Shown in pieces: positions 33,783 to 43,253 of a DNA stretch of 64,000 nt; positions within the stretch are counted from its first letter, which is position 1; each line of letters opens with the position of its first letter. The translations under genes were made by a program, and so were the position numbers. Location of the stretch: positions 62,001 to 126,000 of the IMG/VR virus record IMGVR_UViG_3300042090_002370, one strand, 5' to 3'. The DNA is from a virus. The notes under the pieces are model-generated. The model worked only from the letters and a program-made list of their open reading frames with translations. It did not search any database and was not told the DNA's origin.

Positions 33783-35615
33783 ATGACTATCTATCATCAC
33801 TACGGACCCAACGGCTACCAGGAGCTGGATAGCGAAGACGAACCGGAGCTCAGCGACGACGCGCTCCGAGCGGCCTACGATTGGATGAACGCGCCGGAGT
33901 CCTTCGCGGACTTCAGTCTAGTTGACGAGGCCTATGTAGAGGACGGCGACATCCCACCTATCCTGCCTTCGGAATTTACCGAGTTCGCCTTCCGGATGCC
34001 GTTGGTTGATGGAAGTGGCTGGGGCCCGTTTGATTTCGGGCCCAGACGCCACATGCGGCAGCTTTACGACACACCGGCCAAGCGCGTGTTGCTCTTCTGT
34101 GCACGGCAGGTAGAAAAGTCGACGATGCTGGGTAACCGCTCGCTGACGTACTCTTGCATGATTCCTGGCTTCCGTACGCTATACGTGTCGCCCTCTGCTA
34201 CGCAGACCAAAACTTTCTCCGTCGACCGAATCAAGGAGCCACTCGAGACCAGCGATATCCTAAAGGCGTACACGACGTCGCTTCTGCAGCAGAACGTCTT
34301 CGAGAAGCAGTTCGTCAACCGCTCGAAGATCACGCTGCGTTACGCCTTCCTCAACGCCGACCGCTGCCGCGGTATCCCTGCGCACGGTATCTTCATCGAC
34401 GAGTTCCAGGACATCCTGTCTGACTGCGTTCCAGTCATCGAGCAGGCCTCCAGCCATGCGCCCGAGAACCTAAAGCGTTTCATCTACGCCGGCACGCCCA
34501 AGGGCCTCGATAACGTACTCGAGTACTACCGTTCAGGTACTTCTAAAGGCCAGCCCATGAGCACCATGGGCGAGTGGGTAGTGCCCTGCGACCGACATGG
34601 TGGCGAGGGCGGACGTTTCTGGAACATCCTCGGCGAGAAGAACATTCAGAAGAAGGGGCTCTCTTGTGAGAGATGCCACCAACTCATCGACCCGATGCAC
34701 ACAGATGCACAATGGGCGCAGCTACAAGAAGAAGGTGTATTCGAGTCCTATCGTATTCCGCAGCTCATGGTCCCGTGGAAAGAGTGGAGCGAGATCTACC
34801 TCGACTACGGGCGATACGAGCGAGCCAAGTTCTACAACGAAGTCCTTGGTATATCTTACGATTCAGGACTCCGTCCGTTGACGCGGCAGCAGGTGCGTGA
34901 GTGCTGCCGACCCAACATCTCAATGCACCCGAGCGAGCTCGATAAGTACCGCCAGCACGGCATGCCAGGAAACACAATCTTCGCTGGTATTGATTGGGGC
35001 ACGGGCGAAAATTCCTTCACAGTCCTCTGTCTTGGTACGTACATAGAAAGCCGCTTTCGCATCTTCTATATCCACCGCTTCATCGGGGAAGACGTCGACC
35101 CCGTTCCGCAGCTGCAGAAGATCTGCGAGATGCTCTCGTACTTCAATGTGCGCATCATTGCCACGGACTATGGTGGTGGCTTTCACAGCAACGATCACCT
35201 GACGCGGAAATTCGGATACAAGCGCGTGATGAAGTATCAATATATGGCCCGCGCTCGAAAGAAGGTCTTGTGGAACCCGGCCTTCCGCCGCTGGCAGATC
35301 GTTCGCACCGAGCTCATGTCGGACGTCTTCAATGCCATCAAGAGGAAGCAGATAGACCTGCCGCGCTTCGAGGAGTTCGAGGACCCGTACGCCAATGACT
35401 GCCTGAACATTTACGCCGAGTACAACGACACACTGCGCATGCTCCAGTACCGGCACCGCCCCGACAAGCCCGACGACTCCTTACACGCTATCCTCTACTG
35501 CCTGGTTGGTTCGATGATTGTATACCCCAGGCCAGATTTGATAATGCCGCAGAGGGAGTTCCCTGGACAGGGACCGCTACGCAGTGCCTATAGGGGGCCT
35601 TTAGATCAAGGTTGA
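33783..35615 (+). CDS. Terminase large subunit
   Basis: DNA-packaging motor, ATPase plus nuclease. ATG 33783 gives 610 residues; GTG 33765 is an alternative. Walker A-like CARQVEKST (106-114), Walker B with catalytic Glu GIFIDEFQD (about 202-210), and coupling motif AGTPKG follow in order. The RNaseH-like nuclease has GIDWGTGEN (from 402), IIATDYGGG (about 458) and DDSLHAILY (about 563). A zinc-like insertion (CDRHGG, CERCHQ) lies between the domains, recalling lambda gpA-type or SPO1-like enzymes. It docks on the portal. Confidence 0.95.
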   Translation: MTIYHHYGPNGYQELDSEDEPELSDDALRAAYDWMNAPESFADFSLVDEAYVEDGDIPPILPSEFTEFAFRMPLVDGSGWGPFDFGPRRHMRQLYDTPAKRVLLFCARQVEKSTMLGNRSLTYSCMIPGFRTLYVSPSATQTKTFSVDRIKEPLETSDILKAYTTSLLQQNVFEKQFVNRSKITLRYAFLNADRCRGIPAHGIFIDEFQDILSDCVPVIEQASSHAPENLKRFIYAGTPKGLDNVLEYYRSGTSKGQPMSTMGEWVVPCDRHGGEGGRFWNILGEKNIQKKGLSCERCHQLIDPMHTDAQWAQLQEEGVFESYRIPQLMVPWKEWSEIYLDYGRYERAKFYNEVLGISYDSGLRPLTRQQVRECCRPNISMHPSELDKYRQHGMPGNTIFAGIDWGTGENSFTVLCLGTYIESRFRIFYIHRFIGEDVDPVPQLQKICEMLSYFNVRIIATDYGGGFHSNDHLTRKFGYKRVMKYQYMARARKKVLWNPAFRRWQIVRTELMSDVFNAIKRKQIDLPRFEEFEDPYANDCLNIYAEYNDTLRMLQYRHRPDKPDDSLHAILYCLVGSMIVYPRPDLIMPQREFPGQGPLRSAYRGPLDQG

Positions 35616-35621
35616 CTCGCG

Positions 35622-36290
35622 TTAGTGAAGCAGCGCGCAGAGTTCGTTCACAGCCTTGCCAGCGTCGCCGAACACGTCGGTCGCTACCTTGTAGCCGTGT
35701 CTCAGGTGACAGAGTACGTACGCGACGTGCCAGAGGTTCTGCCGCGCACTCTCTAAGTACTTGGCAGCGAGGAAGAGCTCCTCGGAGTGCGTCATGGCGT
35801 CTGACCCCATCGTGTGTAGCATTTGAGTCAGTCGGTTGGCGTAGTCGCAGAACGGCCGCCACGGTTCCTCCGTTTTCGTGAGAAGGCCGATGGCTTCAAG
35901 ATAGGTCTCATCCATACCGAAGAACACGCCGCCCCAGTAGCGAATGAAGCCAGGCTGGATGACGTGCTCGTATCGTACAGGTTCGAGCAATTCCTTGAGT
36001 AGAATGAGTACGGAGGGTACGTCGCGCTGAAGCATCGGTGCAGTTAGCCCTAAATGGTGCATCAGTGCGGTTACGCGGTGCTCTGCGACGTTGGCGGCGG
36101 ACAGCGCCTGCATGGAAATATACCGAGCGGTGGCGCGCATACCGGTCAGCGCTGCTGCTCTGCGCTTTGGCTTTCTGAACCGGTCCCTGTTCGCGTAGCT
36201 CCATGCCGCCTTGTAACAGGGCTTGCACATGCCGTTGACCTTCGGCGGATTGTTGCAACCTGGTATGGAGCAGAGCCCTCGGCTTCCCAT
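35622..36290 (-). CDS. Zinc-knuckle protein, predicted leaderless
   Basis: 222 residues, leftward among rightward head genes. The N-terminus has CSIPGC and GMCKPCYKAAW, a small zinc knuckle like those in the HNH endonuclease at 56498. The rest is helical and aromatic with no endonuclease motif seen. A TAGTCT box lies 7 bases before ATG 36290 and there is no ribosome binding site. It converges with terminase (6-base gap) and diverges from the 36329 gene (38 bases). It behaves like an independently transcribed accessory gene. Confidence 0.8.
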   Translation of the reverse strand: MGSRGLCSIPGCNNPPKVNGMCKPCYKAAWSYANRDRFRKPKRRAAALTGMRATARYISMQALSAANVAEHRVTALMHHLGLTAPMLQRDVPSVLILLKELLEPVRYEHVIQPGFIRYWGGVFFGMDETYLEAIGLLTKTEEPWRPFCDYANRLTQMLHTMGSDAMTHSEELFLAAKYLESARQNLWHVAYVLCHLRHGYKVATDVFGDAGKAVNELCALLH

Positions 36291-36297
36291 GTGAACT

Positions 36298-36303
36298 AGA
36301 CTA
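36298..36303 (-). promoter_or_regulatory. TAGTCT box for a predicted leaderless transcript
   Basis: The leftward strand reads GCTAGTCT then 7 bases then ATG 36290. The same palindromic CTAGACTAG stretch could hold a rightward box for the gene at 36329, so two divergent promoters would overlap within 38 bases. Confidence 0.5.
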
Positions 36304-36328
36304 GCCTAATTTAGAAGAGGAGGCATTG

Positions 36329-37513
36329 ATGGACCTACCTAGCGTTGGCGCCTACCAACAGTCGCATGCACATCCGCATTCGGGAGAATACCTCGAGGTG
36401 CTGGGTAAAAAGGCAGCGGCCGACTGGGGCAACGGGCAGCACAAGACGCTGACCGATTCGGTGACCGAGACTGTGAAGCAGGCGCAGCTCTCCCCCGAGC
36501 AGGTGAAGCGTGTCGTCGAGTTCGCCAACACGGCGGCCTTCATCACCGAGTTCAAGAAGGAAGGCACAACCAGCTCGGTCGTTGACTTCCAGGGCGGTCC
36601 TGCTGATGCCTCGGAGATCTTGAAGGACCTCAACGACGGTGGCGGCGGTTCGGTGCTCGACAGGGGAACGCTCGATTACGCCATCCCGCCCGGGGAGACC
36701 AAGACCTCGAGCGCCTACGAAGAGACCAAGCTCGCTTCGATGTTCGGCGCCATGGAGCCGGCTACCGAGATTCCATACGAGAACCCGCTTGGAGAAGTCA
36801 TCGAGCTCAAGGACAAGCTCGCCGGCGCCGAGCAGCATCTGCAGTCGCAGATCAGCGGGCTCGAGATCATGTACGCCGACCTCGGCGACCGAGTCTACCA
36901 TCAGGTGAAGCAGGCCGCACTCAATGGTATCTCTCTTGGGGAGGTAATGGAGGCCTGGCAGACCGTCGCTCCGTCCGACGAGTACATCAAGGTCGCCTTC
37001 ACGCTCATCAGCCCGCGCCTACTGCGTGAGGGCGTCTTCCATCGGGTGGAGGATATGACGGCGTCGGTAGACAAGACCGCCGGTGCCCGCGCCGTGAATC
37101 CTGAGCACCCGCTGGTTGTGGACTTCGGCGAGTTCTGTATCACCCTCAGCAAGCTGGCGGAGAGCCGCGCGGCGCGGACCGAGTTGGTTGGGCATCTCGG
37201 CCATCTCAACGCGTACGTGAAGCAGGCAAACCTTGCCGGGCAGGCATGGGATCTTGCAGGGAGGGCCGGCGCTGCCGCCCGCCCTTTAGGTAGGGTTGTT
37301 GGTGGCGAGACCGGCGCCAACATTGCGGGCGCACTGCCCAAGGCGGCCCTGGTCGGCGGCGGTCTCATCGCGGCCAATGAGGCCAAGACACATATCGAGA
37401 ATAGCCCCAGCCTCCCGGCTCGTGGGCTGCGTGCGACAGGGCGGCTAGTGGCGCAGCAGATTCCTGGCACCGAACAGAATCTTCAGCACAAGTGGGGGAT
37501 TCAAAATGGCTAG
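36329..37513 (+). CDS. Hypothetical head/core protein
   Basis: 394 residues with AGGAGG 5 bases before ATG 36329. Helical, with a glycine-rich linker (about 110) and a C-terminal hydrophobic Ala/Gly region (GGETGANIAGALPKAALVGG). Contains several K-x-A sites (VKQAQLS, VKQAALNG, VDKTAGARA, VKQANLAG). First gene of the unit leading to the prohead protease; likely an internal head or scaffold-like component. Not recognised. Confidence 0.78.
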   Translation: MDLPSVGAYQQSHAHPHSGEYLEVLGKKAAADWGNGQHKTLTDSVTETVKQAQLSPEQVKRVVEFANTAAFITEFKKEGTTSSVVDFQGGPADASEILKDLNDGGGGSVLDRGTLDYAIPPGETKTSSAYEETKLASMFGAMEPATEIPYENPLGEVIELKDKLAGAEQHLQSQISGLEIMYADLGDRVYHQVKQAALNGISLGEVMEAWQTVAPSDEYIKVAFTLISPRLLREGVFHRVEDMTASVDKTAGARAVNPEHPLVVDFGEFCITLSKLAESRAARTELVGHLGHLNAYVKQANLAGQAWDLAGRAGAAARPLGRVVGGETGANIAGALPKAALVGGGLIAANEAKTHIENSPSLPARGLRATGRLVAQQIPGTEQNLQHKWGIQNG

Positions 37514-38033
37514 TGAGAAGAATCCCGTTGAGGACTACCTGACACAGAAGAAGGCGGGCATCTACGGTGATGTAGTGAATGGTGTTAGGGAGGGCGTTCG
37601 GCATGCCGTCACGGGTGGAAGGCTGCGGCCTGCCACCTCTATGGCCGGTGGTATTGGGCGCATGGGCGGTAAGGGCCTCGCTGCAACGGGCGGGACAGCT
37701 GCCGTGGCGCTTGCTGCGCTGGGCGTGCACAAGCTCTATGATGCTGCGACCAAGACGCGGGACTTCAACTCTATGCTCGAGTACGCCCCCGATGTTGCCG
37801 AGATGCACGCCGAGAACCCGCAGCACGTGAACCAAATGTTCTCTACGCTGCGGATGTTCAACCCGGACTTCACCAAGGACCCCGTGGTGTCGAGCAGCTA
37901 CGTGCGGAGGATGATGAGCGACCCGATGTCAGCGGGCGGCATTGCCACAGAGGCGCTTGGTCATCGTGACAAGATGCATAACCCGCTCGCCGACAAGGTG
38001 CTCAACGCAGCCTTCATCCAAAAGAAGAAGTAG
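37506..38033 (+). CDS. Hypothetical head-associated protein
   Basis: 175 residues overlapping the previous gene by 8 bases. A Gly-rich hydrophobic stretch (MAGGIGRMGGKGLAATGG then AAVALAALGVHKLY) is followed by a soluble helical domain (MFSTLRMFNPDFTKDPVVSS). Two bases separate its stop from the GTG of the protease. Could be a membrane-inserting or packing protein of the virion. Confidence 0.75.
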   Translation: MASEKNPVEDYLTQKKAGIYGDVVNGVREGVRHAVTGGRLRPATSMAGGIGRMGGKGLAATGGTAAVALAALGVHKLYDAATKTRDFNSMLEYAPDVAEMHAENPQHVNQMFSTLRMFNPDFTKDPVVSSSYVRRMMSDPMSAGGIATEALGHRDKMHNPLADKVLNAAFIQKKK

Positions 38034-38035
38034 CC

Positions 38036-40861
38036 GTGATCAAGGTCGCCTTCTTCCACGGGGAAGACGAGTACGGACCGAGGGTCATTCCTCTATTCGG
38101 CCCGGCGGACCCAGTATTCGAGAAGACCGCAGCTCCTACACTGCTGCCTGAGGTAGCAAAGTACATCGCAGGCCTGCGGCCGCAGAACGACTCGCAGTAC
38201 GTGCTGCTCAACGCGATGGGTGCAAGTGAGTGGTGGGGTTCGAACATAAACGGCGACGCTTTCACCGAGGCCTCCCTCATTCACAGGCCTGATGAATGGT
38301 CAGGCAACCCGCTTGTGGACAAGCCTCGTTCGACCGACTGGCCTTACGGCTTTCCCACGTTCTACTTTGCCCACCCCTACGCCCACCATCGCAACAAGGA
38401 TGCCGCGCGGGCCTTCGGAGATGTAGAGCTCGCTGCCTGGCATCCGAAGATGAAGCGGGTCGAGCTTGTTACCCGTGTCGACAAGGACAAGTGCCAGGAG
38501 TTCGGTGGCACCGGGGTCTGGGACAAGCTCAGAGCCGGCGAGCTCCCCGACGTGTCGATGGGCTGCTTCAAGGCAGGGGCTCAAGTCACCATGGCGGACG
38601 GTACGCGAAAGCCTATCGAGGATGTTGTAGTAGATGACCGCGTACGAACACATACTGGCGGTGTGGGGCGTGTAACCGAGCTGCATCGTAGACGCTACCG
38701 CGGTGAGTTCTTTGAGATTCAGCCCGCCAATGAGGATTCTTTCATAGCTACGCAGGAGCACCCTTTCTGGGCAGCCTTCAACAGCAAGGACCCCTCCAGA
38801 GTTTGGCGGAAGGAACATCCGGTTTTTGACTGGGTGGGCGCCAGAGACTTGGACGGCGCTGTGCTCGCACACCCCAAAATTACTACGGAGGCACCATCAG
38901 AAATCACAACTGCGTGGGCCCGCCTCATCGGGTACTACTTGGCCGAAGGCCACGTTGTATTCAATAAGAAGGACGAACCGGCCGGCATCGAGCTCACAGT
39001 GGGTGCGGAGGATGCCATACACGATGAGATTGAGAGGCTCTGCGCTGAAATCGGCACGCGCAACATGCCGGTCTGGCGGCCACGAGAGAACAGCTGTAAG
39101 GCTTTCGCTATCGGCATCTATGATCCTGAAGTGGCTGAGCGGTGCGCGATGTACGCCGGCCGTTTCTCGAAAACCAAGAGGTTAGCCGAGGCAGTTCTGT
39201 ACTGGCCTACGCACCTTCAGCTAAATCTGATTGGCGCCTATCTGAACGGTGACGGGTTCTCTACAGCCACCGGCCTGCTGTGCGCGAGCACTTCCTCCCA
39301 AGACCTTGTGCACCAGCTTCGCGAGCTCCTATTCCGTCTCGGCATCCCGACTTCTTACCAGCTGCTTCACCACAAGGCCGGTAGCGGCTTCTCACGAACG
39401 GATACGGATGAGTGGGTGGTCTCCATCGGCCGACAGTGGGCGCCGCGTTTCGAGGGCTATTGCGCCAAAGTACGCGTGATGCAGGTGGGCAAATCCAAGA
39501 ATGTGCTAGCCGACTTCGGTGACCTTTGGGCTGTGCCTATACGCGCCCTGGATTCCTTCTACGATGAAGACGACGTTTATAACTTCGAGGTGGAGGGTGA
39601 CAACTCTTACCTGGTGAACGGCGTCGCTGTGCATAACTGCAAGGTTCCCTTCGATACCTGCAGCATCTGCCTAGACAAGGAGACTTACCGTCGAGCGCAG
39701 CAGATGTTCAACTCCTCGCGTCACAGATCACCTGGGGACGCGGTGCTCGCCTACCACAAGGAGCTCATAAAGAAGAACGGCAAAGGCATCCGCGGCGTCT
39801 CTATCACCAGGAAGGACTACTGCGAGCACGCCGGCAAGATGATGAACCACATCCTGCCCGATGGCAGGAAGGTCTTCGTCTACAACGACTACCCCAAGTT
39901 CTTCGATATCAGCTTCGTGTTCATCGGCGCCGACAAGACGGCCAAGGTGATGATGAAGATCGCCGGTGGCGGCAAGGTCTTTTGGTTCCTGAACGGCGCT
40001 GAGCTGGCAGAGAAGCTGGGCTACGGGCAGGACGATGACATCCTCATGCCAGAGTTTGCGCCTGATGGCACTGCTACGCTGAAGGTAGCCAGCGTCAGTG
40101 ATGAGACGTTGAAGCACGCCTTCTTGGGGAAGCTGGCGAAGAACAAGGATGCGGAGATCACAAAGGATGTTGTGCCCAGTCAGTTCGCTGGCAAAGCAGT
40201 ACCGTTGCTGACACAACACGAGAAGGATCTACCCAAGTCAACGCTCGATGCGCTGGGTACTTCTTCGCTCGAAGAGGCATTGTCCACACCAACCGGTCTC
40301 GGCATGGTGCTGCGCCCTCACGAGTTTCAGCGGATCATCCTTATTCAGATGGGAAAACAGCAACTGGCAGATGAGTTGGATAGTAAGGGTGAAGTCTTTC
40401 CGAAGAGTGAGGAGAAGCTTGATGTGCCTATGGGACCGCGCTTCTTTTCACAGGTTCTTGCTCGCTTGCTGTTGCCTATGATGAGTGAGCGTTCTGGTTT
40501 GGGGCCAGTAATTGAGAGGCGTGTACTGGTAGCTACTGGAGACCCCAAAGAAAAGCGTGGGAGGTCTTCTTCCCTTTCCAATCCCGTCCTGCGTAAGATG
40601 GGTGCTGCGTACAACGGATACCGAACAGGCATCATGGAACTTGTTGCACATGCTCCCGAACTGATATCGTCGATGGCGATGCCGTCGCACAGTCAGTTGA
40701 CCAAGCTTGCGTCAGCACCGGTCCAGTCTGTTTTCACTCCACTGAGCGCAAGCTACTTCAAACTCGCGTTCATGGACGAAGTCACACCCGCCTCCGTGGA
40801 GAGGGGATTCCCCTCGAGGAACACGTCGGCCATGAGCAAAAAAGCTGCCGGAGGATATTGA
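38036..40861 (+). CDS. Prohead protease-like protein with intein
   Basis: 941-residue precursor from GTG 38036; exteins 1-176 and 535-941 give 583 residues after splicing. The N-extein has FAHPYAHHRNKDAARAFGDV with the likely catalytic His, and ELPDVSMG just before the insertion with the likely catalytic Ser, as in HK97-type (S78) prohead proteases. The intein sits two residues after that Ser. The C-extein begins CKVPFDTCSICLD, a Cys cluster. The long C-terminal part may be a scaffold or core domain. The maturation-protease role is inferred from these motifs and the position just before scaffold-like and capsid genes. Confidence 0.75.
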   Translation: MIKVAFFHGEDEYGPRVIPLFGPADPVFEKTAAPTLLPEVAKYIAGLRPQNDSQYVLLNAMGASEWWGSNINGDAFTEASLIHRPDEWSGNPLVDKPRSTDWPYGFPTFYFAHPYAHHRNKDAARAFGDVELAAWHPKMKRVELVTRVDKDKCQEFGGTGVWDKLRAGELPDVSMGCFKAGAQVTMADGTRKPIEDVVVDDRVRTHTGGVGRVTELHRRRYRGEFFEIQPANEDSFIATQEHPFWAAFNSKDPSRVWRKEHPVFDWVGARDLDGAVLAHPKITTEAPSEITTAWARLIGYYLAEGHVVFNKKDEPAGIELTVGAEDAIHDEIERLCAEIGTRNMPVWRPRENSCKAFAIGIYDPEVAERCAMYAGRFSKTKRLAEAVLYWPTHLQLNLIGAYLNGDGFSTATGLLCASTSSQDLVHQLRELLFRLGIPTSYQLLHHKAGSGFSRTDTDEWVVSIGRQWAPRFEGYCAKVRVMQVGKSKNVLADFGDLWAVPIRALDSFYDEDDVYNFEVEGDNSYLVNGVAVHNCKVPFDTCSICLDKETYRRAQQMFNSSRHRSPGDAVLAYHKELIKKNGKGIRGVSITRKDYCEHAGKMMNHILPDGRKVFVYNDYPKFFDISFVFIGADKTAKVMMKIAGGGKVFWFLNGAELAEKLGYGQDDDILMPEFAPDGTATLKVASVSDETLKHAFLGKLAKNKDAEITKDVVPSQFAGKAVPLLTQHEKDLPKSTLDALGTSSLEEALSTPTGLGMVLRPHEFQRIILIQMGKQQLADELDSKGEVFPKSEEKLDVPMGPRFFSQVLARLLLPMMSERSGLGPVIERRVLVATGDPKEKRGRSSSLSNPVLRKMGAAYNGYRTGIMELVAHAPELISSMAMPSHSQLTKLASAPVQSVFTPLSASYFKLAFMDEVTPASVERGFPSRNTSAMSKKAAGGY
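38564..39637 (+). mobile_element. Intein with LAGLIDADG endonuclease domain (in prohead protease)
   Basis: 358 residues, from Cys177 to Asn534. Block A is CFKAGAQVTMADGTRKPIED, block B IATQEHPFWAAF, endonuclease motifs LIGYYLAEG and LIGAYLNGDGF, and the end is VNGVAVHN followed by Cys as +1 residue. All splicing residues are present. It splits the likely active-site SMG-C motif, so the protease cannot act until splicing occurs. Distinct in sequence from the portal intein. Confidence 0.93.
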
Positions 40862-40862
40862 G

Positions 40863-41762
40863 ATGGTCGACAAGGCACAGCAGATGGACGAGTTCCTCTC
40901 TGACTTCTACGGAACGGGCGCTGCGGTAAAGACTGCCGCCGCGAACCAGGAAGACCTCGAGAAGCAGGCCTCCATTGATCTCTTCATGAAGCTTGCTACC
41001 GAGCAGAACATCGACCTCGGTAAGATGGAGCCCAAGCAGGTAGAGGCGCTCTACAGTAACTGGGTGAAGGCCGCTTCCGCTCCCGCCGCCGGGGCGGCTG
41101 AGGAAGAAGAAGAAAAGGAAAAGCACGAGGAGGCCAAGAAGGAGCACGAGGAGAAGAAGGCGCAGGCGGAGAAGGTCGCCGAAGCGGACTTCCTCGGGCG
41201 CGTCATGGCTCATGCGTACTGCCAGGAGATGCGCAAGATCGCCGAAGCAGCCGCCGACCCTGCGGTCAAGGAAGCAGGCAAGGTTCGCGACACACAAGCG
41301 GGCTATGTAGCAGCCAAGGGCATTGGCCATCGGGCGCATGAGGCCCTGAAGAAGGGGCTCGATCATGTGAAGGGCCATATGGCCAATACTGGTGCAGCGG
41401 CACATCATGCGGCACATAGCTCTGGTCCTGTAACCGAAGGCAAGGCAAAGGCGATTGGCGCCGGTATCCACGCTGCGGGCGCAGCAGGAGCGGCCGGTGC
41501 TGGCGCGGCAGCTGCGCACCACTTCGGCAAGGACAAGGAAGGCTCGGCTATCGACGGGCTTGCTGCTGAGCAGGCTGTGAAGGTTGCGTTCGAGGGAAAC
41601 TTCGACCCCGAAGAGGCAGGTCGCAAGATCGCAGCGGTCCTCGAGCTCGGGCTTGCCGCGCCGAGCGAGAAGATTGCATCCGCTCCCGACTACGCGGCGG
41701 CGGTGGGTATCCGCGCTCTCGAACTACTCGAGGTCGCTGGCTACCCAGTTACGTGGTCGTAG
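40863..41762 (+). CDS. Scaffold/core-like protein
   Basis: 299 residues. N-terminal helix with K-x-A sites (AAVKTAAANQEDLEKQASID), a highly charged Glu/Lys segment (about 78-105: EEEEEKEKHEEAKKEHEEKK), then Ala/His/Gly-rich region and a helical C-terminus. The charged helical nature, and position between protease and capsid protein, fit a scaffolding or prohead core protein. Starts one base after the protease stop. Confidence 0.7.
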   Translation: MVDKAQQMDEFLSDFYGTGAAVKTAAANQEDLEKQASIDLFMKLATEQNIDLGKMEPKQVEALYSNWVKAASAPAAGAAEEEEEKEKHEEAKKEHEEKKAQAEKVAEADFLGRVMAHAYCQEMRKIAEAAADPAVKEAGKVRDTQAGYVAAKGIGHRAHEALKKGLDHVKGHMANTGAAAHHAAHSSGPVTEGKAKAIGAGIHAAGAAGAAGAGAAAAHHFGKDKEGSAIDGLAAEQAVKVAFEGNFDPEEAGRKIAAVLELGLAAPSEKIASAPDYAAAVGIRALELLEVAGYPVTWS

Positions 41763-41798
41763 TAGCAACTCGGAGAATGGCGATGGGAGGCAACGGAC

Positions 41799-43244
41799 AT
41801 GTACGGATGGTTGAAACGAGCGGATGCACAACCGCCGTCGGCCACCGGCATGACTGCGGCCTCGCCCATCCCAACCCCCAGCATCTCCCACACTTACGCA
41901 CCAGGTCTGCGAGGACCACAAGGTATAGGCCCGCGCACCAATTACTCCAGGGTGAATACAGGCACTCCACCACAGGCAGACGCTGGGTCGGAGGCGCAGA
42001 AATCCATGCCCCCGAGGGGCGCTGAGATGTTGCCGAAGCGGGCTTCCGCGAACGGAGAGACCACGATGGGAAACATGGCTGGACGACCGATGCTGCAAGA
42101 CCTGGTGAAGGCTGCGATGGTGGACGCCACGCGCCGTACCAGCGTCAATGCGGAGGCGCACCTCCAGACCGTGAAGACGGCTGGTGAGAAGAAGTGCGAG
42201 AAGTGCGGCAAGGAGAAGTGCTCTTGCATGGGCAAGATGGGCTCCGGCTTCCAGTCCGAGCTCGGTGAAAAACTTGCCGGCGCTCTCGACCATATGGCCT
42301 CCTTGCTCATGAAGAACGCCGATGCTCACATGGGCGGGCCGTACAATCTCACCGAGCATCTTGTGGGTAGCCCACCGGGTGTCTCGCAGGCAACTGCCTC
42401 ACAATCCCTCCCCGACCACAAGGGACAGGCGACCCCGGCGCACATCACACCGATGAGCCCGCCCACCCAGAAGGACCTGCCCGCCGAACACGGTGCGACG
42501 CAGATGAAGGACAATATGCAAGAGGGGCTCGAGCATACAAAGATGCCCCCGAACATCGTGTCCGGTGGAAAGCACGCCTCGGTAGCTGAGATCATCGCAG
42601 CCAAACTCGCTGCCCAGAAGACCGGGTCGGACGCGGAGAAGAAGGAGACTGAGGGTCTTGAGGCGGCCAAGAAGGGCCTCGAGCACGCCGAGGCAGCGCA
42701 CAAGAGCGAATCAGAGAACAAGGAAGGCGCCGCGACTGTCCCTACGTCACTTGTTGACTATATGGCGTCGCGCGTGAAGCAGGCGGAGGACGCGATCAAC
42801 CCGGCTAAGATTACGGCCGGCGCTGCGGTCCCCCCACAGACCACTCAGGCCGGTCAGCCAGGCGGACACCCCGTTGGCGGCGCTCCCAAGGGGCCATCTG
42901 GCCTAGTCGGCTCCAACGACGCAGCACGAAACTACACCAAGGCGCAGTCGCACGGGGTGCGACGTGAAGAGCTCGCCAAGTATCTCAAGGAGCCTGCGCT
43001 CTCGATGGAGCACGACAGCGTACTGCGCGATGCATTCAAGCATACGGCGCAGGCGGGGACGAAGTTCGCCGAAGCAGCCACCCCGCCCCTCCCCGAGGGC
43101 GAGAAGACAGCCGAAGCGGCTCCTCCTGTCGCCCCCGCTACGCCGGTAACGCCCAATCCCGTGACGACGAGCGTGAAGACAGCTGCCGCCAAGGTTCTGC
43201 TGTCACGTCTCGCAGCTGACGCAGTTGCTGCAGGAGCCCAGTAG
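41799..43244 (+). CDS. Scaffold/core-like protein with small Cys cluster
   Basis: 481 residues; GGAGG precedes ATG 41799. Pro/Ser/Thr-rich N-terminus, a zinc-like cluster CEKCGKEKCSC near residue 133, long low-complexity Ala/Glu/Lys/Pro regions, and many K-x-A sites (VKTAGEK, GEKLAGAL, GEKTAEAA, SVKTAAAKVLL). Predicted mostly disordered or helical. Likely an internal head protein processed during maturation; inference from composition and context. Confidence 0.7.
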   Translation: MYGWLKRADAQPPSATGMTAASPIPTPSISHTYAPGLRGPQGIGPRTNYSRVNTGTPPQADAGSEAQKSMPPRGAEMLPKRASANGETTMGNMAGRPMLQDLVKAAMVDATRRTSVNAEAHLQTVKTAGEKKCEKCGKEKCSCMGKMGSGFQSELGEKLAGALDHMASLLMKNADAHMGGPYNLTEHLVGSPPGVSQATASQSLPDHKGQATPAHITPMSPPTQKDLPAEHGATQMKDNMQEGLEHTKMPPNIVSGGKHASVAEIIAAKLAAQKTGSDAEKKETEGLEAAKKGLEHAEAAHKSESENKEGAATVPTSLVDYMASRVKQAEDAINPAKITAGAAVPPQTTQAGQPGGHPVGGAPKGPSGLVGSNDAARNYTKAQSHGVRREELAKYLKEPALSMEHDSVLRDAFKHTAQAGTKFAEAATPPLPEGEKTAEAAPPVAPATPVTPNPVTTSVKTAAAKVLLSRLAADAVAAGAQ

Positions 43245-43253
43245 GAGACGCAT

